A stretch of 64,000 nucleotides of DNA from Piezodorus guildinii. Taxonomy: Eukaryota > Arthropoda > Insecta > Hemiptera > Pentatomidae. The notes under the pieces are model-generated. The model had not been told where the DNA came from. It made no database searches and worked only from the letters and a program-made list of their open reading frames with translations. The stretch lies in assembly GCA_023052935.1 (NCBI GenBank), contig CM041292.1, forward strand, positions 105,765,906-105,829,905, given 5' to 3'. The position numbers were made by a program, and so were the translations under genes. Shown piece after piece: positions 21,424 to 33,257 of this stretch. Position 1 is the stretch's first letter; every line of letters starts with the position of its first letter.

Positions 21424-23934
21424 ATAATATTTTAATGAAGAAGCGAATGTGTCGGAAAGACGTAACAGATTTATCGCTGTGACTCATGCATTGTTTATCA
21501 CGGTACTTATTTCAGTTATTTACTGATTATTAATTCTCTTAATGTCCACGTGTACGGAAAAACGGTGGTTCCCAACAATAAATTTTCGCGGACCCATTTA
21601 TTTAATTAGCGTGACAAGGACCCTCAAAATTTTAATCATTTTAAATATACATGTGTGTATATATATATATAATATATAATAGTCAAGGAATATTACTGAC
21701 GCTCACAAGAGATTACAAATAAGCAAATAGAAGATTCTGAACGTCACAAAATATAGGATATGCTAGACCCGACTCTTAAGAATCGACTGCAAACCGCGAA
21801 AAAATGTCCTAAGTGAATAATTAAAAATTAGAAATACAATTAGGTACCTATTTACAATCAGTTGCCGCGCGCAATTTAATATGTCCTTGCAGTGCGTCAG
21901 TGATTCTTGTTGATAGAAGCTTACCAAATATTTATCATTAAGGAAATTTAAAATAATTTCCCAATAACTGCTCGCGGATTCCCTGGACGTTGTCAGACTA
22001 ACTGTTTGGATTCACCGGATTATGATATAGTTAATTGATTTTTCCTAACCAGTAAAGGCCAACAATTATTACTTTAGTCCTGGAAATATTCGAACCAGGA
22101 CCGCTTTTGGTTGATGTGCTCAAGGCCTACAGAAAGTAACAACGTTATAGACTATGCGGTACAGAAACCACTGTTGCTTACGTTTTCATTAATTGTAATT
22201 TTATTATAATTAGGATAGGATCTTCACACGAGTGACTGCATAAATTTACAAGGCATGCTTATGCTTTTATTGGATTTATGCATGGTAGGCCATCCATAGT
22301 AAGATTATTCTGTGAGTTCCATTGGCGTGATTCTTGGACGTTTACCCTTCTTTGAAGTCTCATATTAGTTAATAAGGTATTAGTACTTAATTGATTACCT
22401 AGGAAATGTTATATATTTCTAGGTTATATAAATAGAATATTTTACTATTTTATTGATAACATTAAATGTTAATGTGATGTAAATATCTGTTAGTTTAATT
22501 GTCCTATAAAATATTATATTATACTAAACAAATTCTATTTTTATATAATACTAATGCACTTGTTTTAAGAATAATACCAGGAGAATTATGTTTTCAAAAA
22601 ATAAAGGAATTCTTCGCCACATCTTACAGTCACAGAATAGATATTCATCATCTCGTGATTCACACTCTTGTTCAATTCCTAATGTTGTGCGCTCCTATTC
22701 TTCCTTATCTTTACCCGCACAATGAAATTAAAGGTGAACTAACAGAAAATTGTATTTAAATGAGGAAAAATACAAATTTAGTAATAAAAAAAAAATCAGA
22801 ACGTTAAAATAAAAACAAAGGCTTTAAGTCACATAAAAAAATAAATTAAAGAAATGGGACAAGCATCTAACAACATCCACATGCTTTCCTACTTGAAATA
22901 AATTGTTTACATTAAAATTTTGTTGTAAAGAAAGTTTTAATGGAAATTTTATCTATGAATTATCTGAGCTTTAATTAGCTAATCATATATCAAGACTCGA
23001 ATTTTAAACTTCATCCTAATAGATAGATATTTATTTATTAATAGATATTTATGAGTAATTGAATGTAACGACGCGTCTGGTTCGTAAATATTTATATGTA
23101 TATCACTATTTAACAATAAACGGAAGAAAGAAAGAAGCGTTAAAAATCGAATACAAGGATAAACAAAAAGCCGGACATCTCACATTAAAAGAAACTTCAA
23201 TTATGAATATTCTTGATTTTTCAGATACCTACTTATCAGCTGCTAAAAAGGTAAACTTGAAAAACATAGGAGAGTCTATTCAAATGTTTCAAATTACCTT
23301 ATTTCTAGTTATTACCTTCATTCATTTCCTATTTAACAATTCCTAAGATGAATATTTTATTTATTTACTCGTTAATAAAATTACCTTTGTAATCTGTATT
23401 TATAAAAGAAAGTAACTTTTTCCTCTATTTTATGGTCATTACATTATCTCAAAACGATAATGTCTATGAAGCTTAAATTTTTAATAGTAGTTCTTCCTAC
23501 CGTCTAGAAGTGCATCAATGCTGGGATTTGGGTAAATTTGTCTACTTCTTAAATGAAATATGTTTTAAAAATTTAGAAAAAAAAAGGTTTTCAAATAACT
23601 CAAAACTGTAAGTACTCACAACATGAAAGCAAAATCGGTTTAATCTAACCAATATTAGCAAATATGGTAAATTTCGCTAGGTAATAAATTAAATTATATC
23701 TTAAATTAGATAATATATTAAATTGAAGATATTTAATCTCACCATAACCGCATATATATATAACGCAAAATTAAATATTACCGAGTGAAACCGCGGTTAG
23801 AGCTAGTTTTAATATAATGGAAAGATATTTATATCTCGTTCAGTTGACTATTAATGACCTATAAAACGTTTAAATTAAATGATTAAAATTATTTTAGACT
23901 ATAAATGATTCTATCTTTAAAGTACGTATGAGCC
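21424..23934. other. AT-rich noncoding stretch
   Basis: Contains a short TA run at 21660-21680 and, around 22075-22145 on the minus strand, a B-box-like GGTTCGAATATT inside a tRNA-like stretch that may be an old SINE head. Open frames at 22499-22759 and 23059-23346 lack ATG starts and recognisable domains. Confidence 0.4.
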
Positions 23935-24240
23935 TATGTTACCCATAAATTATCCCACGGTAGTTTGCACTATTTACACTTTACAATTTACTACCTCAGC
24001 GATGAAAGAATCGTTTGGATTTGTTCCGCTGGTGGTGAGGTATTTAGTATCCACCTGCCACCTGGCACTTGCCACCAGCCGGTGGTGGATCTCCACCTGC
24101 CGAGACTTGGTCCTGGTGTTCCTTCTCCCGGTGGTGATCTGGTTCTATCATCTGTCGGATGGCACGCCCCAAGGTCACCTGTCTATCCTTGGGCTATCTT
24201 TCCTTTCATTTTCAGTAGTGAACTAGGATTCTAAGAATAG
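23935..24240 (+). other. GC-rich island with overlapping open frames
   Basis: 24020-24190 is strikingly GC-rich and contains repeated short motifs (CCACCTGCC and GGTGGTG variants, some in inverted orientation). Two plus-strand frames (23936-24226 and 23965-24234) are open together because of the biased composition. Neither begins with a convincing ATG context or shows a family I know. It could be a decayed exon or an imperfect minisatellite. Confidence 0.3.
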
Positions 24241-24849
24241 ATTCTATTCTCTAAGTTAAGAGGTCGTTTGTTTTAAATATAGTATTTAACACCCTTTTTT
24301 CATGATATATTTACAATAATCTAAGTAGTAACTAGTATTTTTTGCCATAATACTCGTATGTCTTTCTTTTTTTTTTTTAACGAAAACAATAAAAAAAGGT
24401 TTGTGCTTTGTAGAAATATGAATTTTGTTTCATCCTAATTAGTGTCCTCTATTGCTTAAATAAAAATTTAGTAATCCTTTTAGGAATTTTTACTTGCTTA
24501 AACTTTTAAAGAAGTGAAAACATTATTAAAAAATATAACATTTTTTTTAAATACAAGAATTTTTATACGGCATTTTATAATAAATTATGCATACCCACGG
24601 CATTTCGTATTAAATTATGCCATTTAAAATTTACCTAAGGCTTAAAATAAGCATATCTCGTGTTAAATGATGTGTATTTTATATTTTATTTTAGATGTAT
24701 TTACATATCAATTAAATATACAACTTTATAAAACGTTGTAGTTTATGGCTTATGACTGTCCTAAAATTCGAGATCTTAAGTTACGTTCAAAACATTTAGT
24801 CCAAAATCTAGTTTAAAAAAAAAGGATCCTTAAAATCTCAGACCAGTAG
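24241..24849. other. AT-rich noncoding stretch
   Basis: Nothing recognisable; several short A and T runs. Confidence 0.5.
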
Positions 24850-24876
24850 ACACATATTAAAGGTCTGGACGAGAAT

Positions 24877-25125
24877 TGTTGGGGCAGCGTGTTCTAGTGA
24901 ATAGGGAGTTTCTTTTTCTGATATTTCTGCCTTGACGCGACCCGGGGAGAATGGAGAACCTGCTGGAGCACACCCACCTTCTATAAAGTGGGTTCCCAAT
25001 TATTAGAGGAAACCTAGCTAAGCATGTTCTAAGCTTAATAACCTCATTGCACGGCCGTTGGCCTTGAAACATTAAGTATCTCTATGAGTACTGAACACGA
25101 GACCCTTAATGGGTTTTATAGACAC
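24877..25125 (+). repeat. SINE-2 copy, plus orientation
   Basis: Starts with a tRNA-like head (GGGGCAGCGTGTTCTAGTGA) that matches the head of the 32.8-kb copy (AGGCATGGTCTAATGAATAG in its own orientation). The later part, including ACTTCTATAAAGTGGGT-like and GAGTACTGAACACGAGACCC, aligns with the 48.3-kb copy. It ends near GGGTTTTATAGACAC. Confidence 0.55.
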
Positions 25126-25435
25126 TGGATTTTTTTTTTTTTTTTTTCTGGGAAGGGAAGAATTCAAGTTACCTCAACGCTTTATGAATATTTTGTTCAA
25201 TACTGTTTAGTTTTTTAATATACATCTATATTAAAGTAGGTGGGATTCATTATATGAAGTAAAAAAAAAAAAAATCGGATCAAATGCGCTACTTCGAGTT
25301 GCTAAGTTGAAACATAGGCTTCAACCAGAATCAGTGGGAGGAATTCAGGGTTCGCTCTGGGGGAAAAACTATTGAGCATATAGTATTGATCTGACATATT
25401 GTATTGTTTGGTGCATTACTATATATGACAGAATT
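25126..25435. other. Noncoding stretch
   Basis: Contains T- and A-runs (25130-25147, 25261-25274). No gene was recognised. Confidence 0.45.
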
Positions 25436-25439
25436 TTTT

Positions 25440-25660
25440 TTTTTGGTTTGGTTGAGTTCTTTCGATGGCAGAAGGCAGCGGTGATGAAGCCCTATTGTAA
25501 CTGTGCCTGTAAAAGTAAGGGAGCAGAACGAGATAATTATTGGCGAGCGGGCCGGATGTCGAGCATTTCTGCTCCACCAGCCCAGAACGACCGCTACACC
25601 AGCGCCCCCTACATCCGCTAAACCATGGGTATATATTATTTAAATGGCACCTGCCCCTTG
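25440..25660 (-). repeat. Possible tRNA-derived SINE, minus
   Basis: On the minus strand GGCGCTGGTGTAGCGGTCGT provides an A-box-like stretch, followed about 40 nt later by GCTCGACATCC, close to a B box. The segment is GC-rich and ends near a T/A-rich stretch. No second copy was seen in this window, so the family is undefined. Confidence 0.35.
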
Positions 25661-26880
25661 TTGCCAATTCATATATTCCTTATCTCTTGCTATTTCTGCT
25701 ATCTTGTTCCTAGTTTGTAGGAAGGAGGGGGATGGAGAAGGGGAGTTACGTTTCTTACTCGGCCAGGTTCCTCTTTAGTTTTGAAATTACCTCAATATAA
25801 TCTTCACTTGTACCGAACGTAATCGAAGATTACAGAAAGTTGTGAAAACGTTAGAGCTGAGAAAAAGGCATTATCATGGGTCATTAGCTATGCTTCGGTA
25901 AACAGCTTCGATTTTGTCCATTCCATTCCGTCAAGAATATTTTATTCCAAAAGTAGTGAAATTTCGCGGGGTTTACCTGTGTACCCACTGATATCTATAA
26001 TAGGTTAAAATCGATTTTTCATTGTATGTGTTTTCGATAGTTCTTTTAAAAATATTTTCTTTTTTTAATCTGAGTTTATTTATTTATTTTTTAACTCAGT
26101 AATGCACCCAGAAAGATCGTTCTGATTTGTTTTCATTCGTTTCATTTTTTTTCCGCTTGCCTCATTGTTTTATTGCGCTTTGTGATTTATTGAGGTTTAT
26201 GCAATTTTTAGCCGTGAACTCTAACCGTAGAAAGATACTATTATTCGAAATCATCAAAAATAAATAAATAGTGTTGTCCTCTGAAAATTTCACTACCTCT
26301 AGCTTCCTTTAATGGAGCCTCTTTAGGTTTAATTTTATTATTGATTAAGTAGATTTCAATGAATCAGATTGTTGGATTGCTGCTCCATCTAGATTGCGAG
26401 TGTTTCGCATTTTATCAGTTGATATTTCCTTGACATGAGTTTTCTTTCTTCACGTTTTAGTAATAAATAAATGATTCCAAGCTTGTTATTTATTTATTCA
26501 TAAATGTCGTCTTACCGAGCAATATTAACCTAAAGCTGAAAAATAAAACATAATGAAAAATCACCATAGGTCTCTGTTAAAGGGTATTATTCTGAATTAA
26601 CTTGATAATGGACAGATTAAACAATATCATTATTGATGGCGCATAAAAAGAGAGCGAACAATGAAAAAAGGGGTTCGGTAACTTGTTTTCGGTTTATGTT
26701 TGTATTCATACGTTCGGGGGTTGTATTGTTCATTGAACCGCAATTGGTGGTTCTCCTGCATCCCTTTAATAACATCTCCTGGTTGGCTGAAAACATTGCT
26801 TTAAACGCACGCTTAATTTAATATCCACAGTTAGGCTTTGTATGGAAATTATAATATTTTATAAGGAATTTTCAAAAGGT
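25661..26880. other. Noncoding stretch; 26100-26500 not repeat-like
   Basis: No family copy was recognised. A 61-codon frame from the ATG at 26636 has no domain I know. The part 26100-26500 lacks low-complexity runs other than short ones and could hold host regulatory DNA, but nothing in the sequence proves it. Confidence 0.35.
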
Positions 26881-26882
26881 GT

Positions 26883-26886
<4 letters not shown>

Positions 26887-26934
<48 letters not shown>

Positions 26935-26985
26935 TTTTTATTTATTATTATTCTAGGGTTTTTCACCACAAGGTCATTTGCACCC

Positions 26986-27074
<89 letters not shown>
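26887..27074. repeat. Two (TA)n runs and a poly-T run
   Basis: TA runs at about 26887-26935 and 26990-27050, followed by a 24-nt T run (27051-27074). They are separated by about 50 bp of ordinary sequence. Confidence 0.9.
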
Positions 27075-27080
<6 letters not shown>

Positions 27081-28733
27081 TACTTCGTTGGGGTATTTTA
27101 TTGCAGTTATTTCAGTAACTTTGTATTATGTATTTACACTAGCTTTGTGTTTCCCAGTGCTTTTACTTTTCATTGTTATTTCGATCTGAATTAAATTTAA
27201 TTGATTCTAAGGAGCTTGTAAATCGTCTTCTATACTTCATATATTTGTGGGGATCTTTATGTTTGCGGTTCGATCAGAGTACGTCTGTAATGTAATTGAA
27301 TAACATTGTTTATTATAATTATAATATTATAAATTATAAATGATCATTAAGCGTCATTGTATGGTAGTCATCACAGTAAACCAACAACAAAATTTCCCGC
27401 TTGGTTTGGGCTGTAGATTAATTATTTTGTTGATAATTTTTGTTTACATGTTCATTTATACATTATTTTGTATTCGGTTGGTGCAACAGACCGTGTTTAC
27501 CTTTGGTCGTGCAATGCAGTTTAGTATATGATGTATTATTATGTATATCACTACCAACAGTAATTATTACCAACGCCTATTTTTGTGAGTCACTACCATC
27601 GGTTGATTGATGGGCCTCACATACTCAATGGGAGGCTGTGAATGATTCGCTTTCGTTAATTTTAGTTCAATAATCCAATTTCAAGGTGATCTGAAAAAAA
27701 TGAGAAAAATATCTGTTCAGATTTTTTTACAGTGGCTTTTGGTAAAGTTGTTTATTTTTCCGACTTACTTCAATGCAAGTTCATTTGTACTTATTTTTAT
27801 TAAATGTATCATTAAGAATAGAACATGAATATAATAATCGGAACTTTTCAAAAGAATTTATTGATAGTTGAAAATTAAATTAAATTCGTTAATTCATATG
27901 ACGATTATTAAATATATAATTTTGAATTGTAATTGCGCTTTTCTTTTTTCTTGTCCTGTATATTATGCTTTATTTTACATCCTTACATAACTTTGAAAAC
28001 TTCCAGAAATTCCTATAAATTATTAAACAATGGTATATTTATTTATTTTAATAGCTGTTTTCATTTTATAAAAATGGTAGTATATATTTTAGGTATGTGG
28101 ATGATATAAAAAGAAAATCTGTAGGAATGGGGCCGTTTGGGGTTGTAAACATCTCTTCTTTAAGAGAAAAAGCCACCTCCTAATAAGAAGTACAGCCCAT
28201 TGCTGGGTTTTTATGATCCTCGTACATATAGCAGTAGTATTATTTTTATATAGATAATATATTTTTGGAACACATCGGCTCTGAAGTTTATTATCACCTG
28301 TTATTGTATCTTCTAATATGTATTATAAGAAATACGGCGTTGTATTTTATATAAATCCCCAATGTCTTTGGAATAGTGAGGGTTCTTGAGGTTTGCCTTG
28401 GGGATTTTGTGGTCAGTTCTTTTGGACAGGTTTTATTTATTATTCTGTTTTATTGATAATAAAAGTCATTCAGTTATTTATTTTATGATGCTTTCCTGAA
28501 TACAGCCCAATGAGGGTTTGCTCTTGTGGATAACATTACTTGGGATTTAACAGATTAGTTATTTGTTTTCTTTGCAAGGATTATTATAACTTGAGGCTAA
28601 GCGTTGGTTTATTTAGGTGAAGGTTAAAATATAATTGACAAATAATAAGGTTGTGGTGTGAATCTTAACACATTCATGAAATATCTTGAGGTAATTAATT
28701 ATATCGTGTGATCAAGAGATAAACATTAATATA
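27075..28733. other. AT-rich noncoding stretch
   Basis: A short motif TACAGCCCATTGCTGGGTTT (28191-28211) recurs imperfectly at 28501-28520. No gene was recognised. Confidence 0.45.
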
Positions 28734-28984
28734 AGAGAAGTTGGTTCAGGGTGCAGTCAATTTAACACACAATTAAGCGTTAACTTAATTTATTGGTGCA
28801 ATTTTAATTTATAAGTGTTGTGTTTATTTTTATGTTAAGTTTGTTGTGTTTATGTTAATGTTTAAGTTGGTGTTTATTTTCATTTATTGCAATTCTAATT
28901 TATTAGTGGGGGTTTTAGGCACCAATAAATTAAGTTTACGCTTAATTGTGTGTTAAATTGACTGCACCCTGAACCAACTTCTCT
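28734..28984. mobile_element. MITE-1, 251 bp with 66-bp terminal inverted repeats
   Basis: Arms 28734-28799 and 28919-28984 are reverse complements with a single mismatch. Each begins AGAGAAGTTGGTTCAGGGTG and includes ACACACAATTAAGCGT. The 119-bp interior is AT-rich and noncoding. The long, nearly identical arms indicate a recent non-autonomous DNA transposon moved by a transposase encoded elsewhere. The flanks are TA-rich (ATATA on both sides), which could be the target duplication but is ambiguous. A related snapback lies at 54003-54119. Confidence 0.85.
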
Positions 28985-29540
28985 CATATATACACACAGT
29001 CAACCATTGTCACTTCATGATAAACATTAATATTTGTTTCAATTTTTTGCTAATTATATCGCATAATTAGAGGAAGGATAAGGATTCCTATTATAATATT
29101 TGTATAATATAATTTAAATTATTATTTAACTTTGCTGATTTTCTCTTGGTATAAAAATATCAAGTTATGTGAATTAAAACCGTAAGCCATACTTCCCATT
29201 TCACGTTTGTTAAACTAATCTGAAAAGAAAAGTGGGAGAAAGTTTTTCCTATCTTTTCATTCTACGTTTTTTTACTTCACTTTGGAAATTGGATTCTTCT
29301 CTAAGTAATCTTGTTTTATACTTCTGAGTTTTAAAAACTTCTTTGGGTAACCGACATTTAACTTCCCTCCTCATCCTCCTACCTCTGGAATGCATTATAG
29401 AGTAATAAGGAAAAGTTTAATGCTGATAAATGGTTGATATGGAGTAGATAAATAATTTTTATTGTTCATTGATGTTGAATGTTATACCTAAGAGAAATCC
29501 ATGACTGTTAGTTGTATTTTATGAACTAAAATATGTGGAT
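28985..29540. other. AT-rich noncoding stretch
   Basis: Nothing recognisable was seen. Confidence 0.45.
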
Positions 29541-29542
29541 AT

Positions 29543-29620
29543 GGGAATCGAACATATGTCACATCCTCCAGGAGGTCTAGGCCGCTTTCTTTGTTGGTCC
29601 GCCAGTACATCGGGGATTAT
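29543..29620 (-). repeat. tRNA-like SINE head, minus
   Basis: The minus strand carries a consensus B box, GTTCGATTCC (29544-29553), and an A-box-like TACTGGCGGACC upstream. The ends do not pair as an acceptor stem, so a functional tRNA is unlikely. It is most simply the head of a SINE not otherwise represented here. Confidence 0.35.
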
Positions 29621-30129
29621 ACCAACCTTACTTAACCAATTGGGTTAGATAAGCCTATTGTTATTATTGATATTAAATGTGCATCCTAAGAAAATTTGGT
29701 GTTTATGTACTGCGTGTCTGAAAATCTTTATTTTACATAAATACTACAAACAAAATGCTCTTTAATACTAATAAATAAATAGGTCTGAATAGAGGTATAC
29801 GTTAATTTTTTTTTCTATTAATATACTATCTCTATTTGGTTAGATTTTTTTTAAATACCAGTGTATGATGTCTCCCCTTTAGTCTACACTCATTCAATCC
29901 TGTCTTTTTATTTACCTGCAGAAATTGCTGCTATTTGTGAGATATACCGATATGTTCTATGTCCTGCTATTCTTTCGAAATGTTCCTATGCATTTTTTTT
30001 ATTTATGTTTACCTTACGAAAAAAAAAAAAAAAAAAAAAAAAAAGAAAATGACGATCATGTGGTTTATAAAATCCTAAAGGAAGGAGGAGAGAAATAAAT
30101 ATGATACTAAATTTTTTATGTTATTAAAT
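29621..30129. other. AT-rich noncoding stretch with poly-A 30019-30044
   Basis: The A-run is near the end of an AT-driven open frame with no domain. Nothing else was recognised. Confidence 0.45.
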
Positions 30130-30400
30130 AGGAAAGGCGACTTCGGCGTGGTGCTTCCATACTAAACGATTCCGATTCAAATCCCTGATAGCATACTAAA
30201 TATTGTCATGACAGAAAATTGGAGAGCAGTGCCAGGGTGGGGGCATCGTGGTTTGGCAGCCCTCCGTCCATACATCCCTAAAATTAATACCTGACGTTAG
30301 TCATTGGAAACAAATCGAACGGTTGGTGCATATTGCTGACCACTATATTCTGAAACCACTGTGGGCGCTGTGCTGTTTAAGGACTGATCAACCGTATTTA
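30130..30400 (+). repeat. Possible tRNA-derived SINE, plus
   Basis: A B-box-like GATTCAAATCC (30174-30184) lies downstream of an A-box-like TTCGGCGTGGTGC, followed by a GC-rich body to about 30390 (GCCAGGGTGGGGGCATCGTG, TGGGCGCTGTGC). The layout fits a SINE, but there is no second copy in the window for support. Confidence 0.35.
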
Positions 30401-30589
30401 TTTCTAAATAATGCTTAAAATTTCGAAAATACATGTCCATTAATTGGTTTTGTGCTTAATAATAATCAGGTGACTTGATATTACTTGAATTTTCATCTCT
30501 TACTGCAATGCATTGTGATGTAATTAAACTGGTTTCAGAAAAATAATTTCACTGAACGAATGATTTGTTATGTCCAAATAGTTTTAAAT

Positions 30590-30608
30590 AAAAAAAAAAA
30601 AAAAAAAA
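30590..30608. repeat. Poly-A run
   Basis: A-run of about 18-19 nt near R2 sequence. Confidence 0.8.
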
Positions 30609-30699
30609 TATATTTACTTTTCTTATTGCATTGAATCAGTACCTAAAGCGCGGTAAACAGGAAAAGAAAAGTTCATCTATATGTTTAAGTAACAAATTA

Positions 30700-31315
30700 T
30701 AATAGATGTTATTTCACCAAGACTCGGGTCATTATTGAAGATTGAGGAAATTCGGAACGATTTTCGAGATCAAGACACTGCGATGAACATTAAGAAAGAA
30801 AATAAAATGTTATATGGTCAAGCAACAATTTATTAGAGATGTGATTCCCTGATAACTCGGTTTTTTATTGATGATAGAGGAAAACTGTAACGTGTTCTGG
30901 AATCAGGAAATTTCAATTGAATTATTTGAATAAAAATCGAAAGAAAAGAAAAGGAAATGGTAACGAAGTCTAGTATAAATGCTTTTGGTTTATTATTTTC
31001 AATAAGTACCATTTGTAATCGACTAATGAAAAAAGAAAATACTTGATAGTCCTTAGTGCAATGTCACACACAATTAAATTATATACAAAATGAAACAAAG
31101 AATCGTTGAAATTAGTTGAGAACTAGCAGAGATATAGGGTTTTGAAATTAGCAGTGGTGATATGCCATTTTCCTTTGGATTGTTTATTACTTTTTATTTT
31201 AGTTAATGGCCCATTAATATATATAATTATAGCTATATTATATACAGTTTTACACTGATATAATTCTTTGGAAATAATAAACCATTGTGTAATAATTTGT
31301 AGCGTTTTTGTATTA
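30700..31315 (+). repeat. R2 dispersed repeat, second long copy
   Basis: Contains two related internal units with ACTCGG...TTATTGA.GAT.GAGGAAA (30723 and 30855 regions), which match ACTCGGTTATT...ATAGAGAAAAA at 6697-6727. The end, TTGGAAATAATAAACCATTG (31268-31287), matches 5545-5564. The piece GAGAACTAGCAGAGATATAG (31119-31138) lies in the middle. No coding capacity. Confidence 0.5.
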
Positions 31316-31714
31316 GTTTAATTTAATTTTATTATTTTTCTAAATTTATTTAATGGAGACAATTTTTTTAATTTATTTTATGATAAGGATGATTCCCTAT
31401 TGAAATCAATAAAATTTAAAAATGGATTTAGATAGTTTGTGAATTCTGCTCTTCAAATTTTTCCTGTTCTATCACGAAAAATGATTTAGAATAAAATGTT
31501 AGGAAATCATTTCTGAGCTTCAACGAGGGAGGTAACATTCCAAAATAATAAATTTAAATAACTTTTATGGTTGATGAAAAAATGTAAATGACAGAAAATA
31601 ATTGACTCGGCTATATTGAGTTATTTAGTCGGAGAGTTACTGAATATGCAAAAGAGACGGGGTGGAATTTAAAAGCCTCTCTGAAGAATATTATCAAAAA
31701 AGATTCAAAGAAGC
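31316..31714. other. AT-rich noncoding stretch
   Basis: Nothing recognisable was seen. Confidence 0.45.
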
Positions 31715-31805
31715 CGACGGGTATGCTATCGCTTCCCAGCAGGCCCAGAAGTAATTTCCCCAACAGGGGCTTAGCATGGGTTCCATTACTACAACTGAAT
31801 TTCTG
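31715..31805 (+). repeat. R3 dispersed repeat, copy 1
   Basis: A GC-richer segment with GCTATCGCTTCCCAGCAG and AGTAATTTCC aligns with 34943-34977 in the same orientation, and similarity continues in the following CTTAGC...CCATTA part. Confidence 0.5.
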
Positions 31806-32518
31806 CCCGATCTTTATATTCTCAACATGTTTTAATCATAACGGCTTAATTGAATTTGAAAACAATATATAATATATAAAAAACAATATACAATATATAA
31901 TTGGTACTTGTCAGAATCATTTATTTTAACTTCAGTTTTTGCAGGAGCGAAGTCTATCCTTCCTTATATTTGAAGAGCTTCCTGTATGTCGAAAATTATA
32001 TGCATATTGAATAATTCTTTTGGAAACTATAATATTTCGTGAAAGTAGAATGTAGTGTATTATTTGATTATATATTTATATTTTGTGCAATAAAATATTA
32101 TAGAATATTTAATGTCATCTATTATAAATAATTTTTCAAAAAAGTTGAAAATCTACGTCGAGCACCAGATATGATAGATAAATAATTTGTATAAATGTTG
32201 GTGACGAAAGATTGTGTAATATGAAAATACCGTTCCCGAAAGTCACAAAATATACTAGTTCGAACCCGTTATCGGGTTTTAAACTTTTCATTCTGCATAA
32301 AATAAATTTTATGATGAACAATTGATCTAAAGAACGTTTATATATATACCTATACAATGCAGTAAAGGATTGAGGTGATGTGCTCTTGTTTAACAATATT
32401 TTTTATCTGCTTCAATAAAATGTGTCTGGTTTTTAGATCGTAGATAAGGGTCAAAATACACGGCTGAAATAACTACGCTACAAAACGCTGATAATCACAG
32501 CATAAATAATTACCTTAA
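31806..32518. other. AT-rich noncoding stretch
   Basis: An 86-codon minus frame (32136-32396) has no recognisable domain. Nothing else was identified. Confidence 0.4.
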
Positions 32519-32580
32519 GCATCTGGAATCGAACAACAGACCGGTAGATAAGTGGCTTCGCTAGACTTCAGTAAAACTTC
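32519..32580 (-). repeat. tRNA-like SINE head, minus
   Basis: Minus-strand GTTCGATTCC (32525-32534) is a consensus B box, preceded by TAGCGAAGCCACTTA, an A-box-like stretch. It is a short remnant whose body was not recognised. Confidence 0.35.
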
Positions 32581-32707
32581 AAACCTCTAAAAAAAACTAA
32601 CTACTAACTTTCATATGTATGAGTAACATTGAGCTACTTGAGTTTTCATCCCTGAGTCTAAATAACAGTCGATCAAAAATGGGTTAAATAAATATATCAG
32701 TTATTAA

Positions 32708-32905
32708 AACACCTGTACCCCTACAACCCACGAAGGGTACATATTGCATTTCGTGCTGTTTCAGGGCCGATGGTCATGCAAAGGGTGATTAGGCCTAAAT
32801 CACACTCAGCCGGCAGGTTTTTCCCCAAATTGGGGTTCTGGGGTATGAACTTAGGGTCCGGAGAATAATACCCTGATGCACTATTCATTAGACCATGCCT
32901 CTCCC
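32708..32905 (-). repeat. SINE-2 copy, minus orientation
   Basis: The plus-strand text CCCCTACAACCCACGAAGGG followed by GATTAGGCCTAAATCACACTCA aligns with CTCTACAACCCATGCATGG and GATTAGACCTAGACCACGCCCA at 48247-48350. The far end (minus strand GGCATGGTCTAATGAATAGT) is the tRNA-like head. Flanked by an A-run at 32911-32925. Confidence 0.6.
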
Positions 32906-32929
32906 TATTAAAAAAAAAAAAAAAACATG

Positions 32930-33206
32930 ATAAAAGTTACATACAATTTTACAATCTGGACCCCGTAATTAAATATGATAAAGAAAAAGGGAGCTAAAAA
33001 ATAATTAAAAATGGCATCTATAGATTTTTCATAACAATCTGTTTTGTAGTAACAGAATTAAATAAATAGAATTTTAGATATGCTGGACACCGTGATAAAT
33101 TATAATTACAGATTTTCAAAAATATTTTATCTGTTGGTTTTTCCATTTCTTAGTTATTATCAGAGATAGAGATTTACACTTTAAGACATCCATATACACT
33201 TTATTA
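32930..33206. other. AT-rich noncoding stretch
   Basis: Nothing recognisable was seen. Confidence 0.45.
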
Positions 33207-33257
33207 TAACGAATCAGAGATCTTGTAGAAAAGTGCTACAAGATCTCTGATTCGTTA
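33207..33257. repeat. Perfect 22-bp inverted repeat (hairpin)
   Basis: Arms 33207-33228 and 33236-33257 are fully complementary with a 7-nt loop (AAAAGTG). The arms contain GAATCAGAGATCTTGTAG. Followed by a T-run. This small hairpin is similar in scale to those at 5345 and 37152, but unrelated in sequence. Confidence 0.9.

Noticed and set aside
23210..23252. 26-bp micro-exon between TTTTTCAG and AAG/GTAAAC
   Set aside because: Too short and too easily produced by chance in AT-rich DNA; no neighbouring exons.
29541..29640. Functional tRNA gene on the minus strand
   Set aside because: A B box is present but the ends do not pair as an acceptor stem and no cloverleaf can be drawn; a SINE head is simpler.
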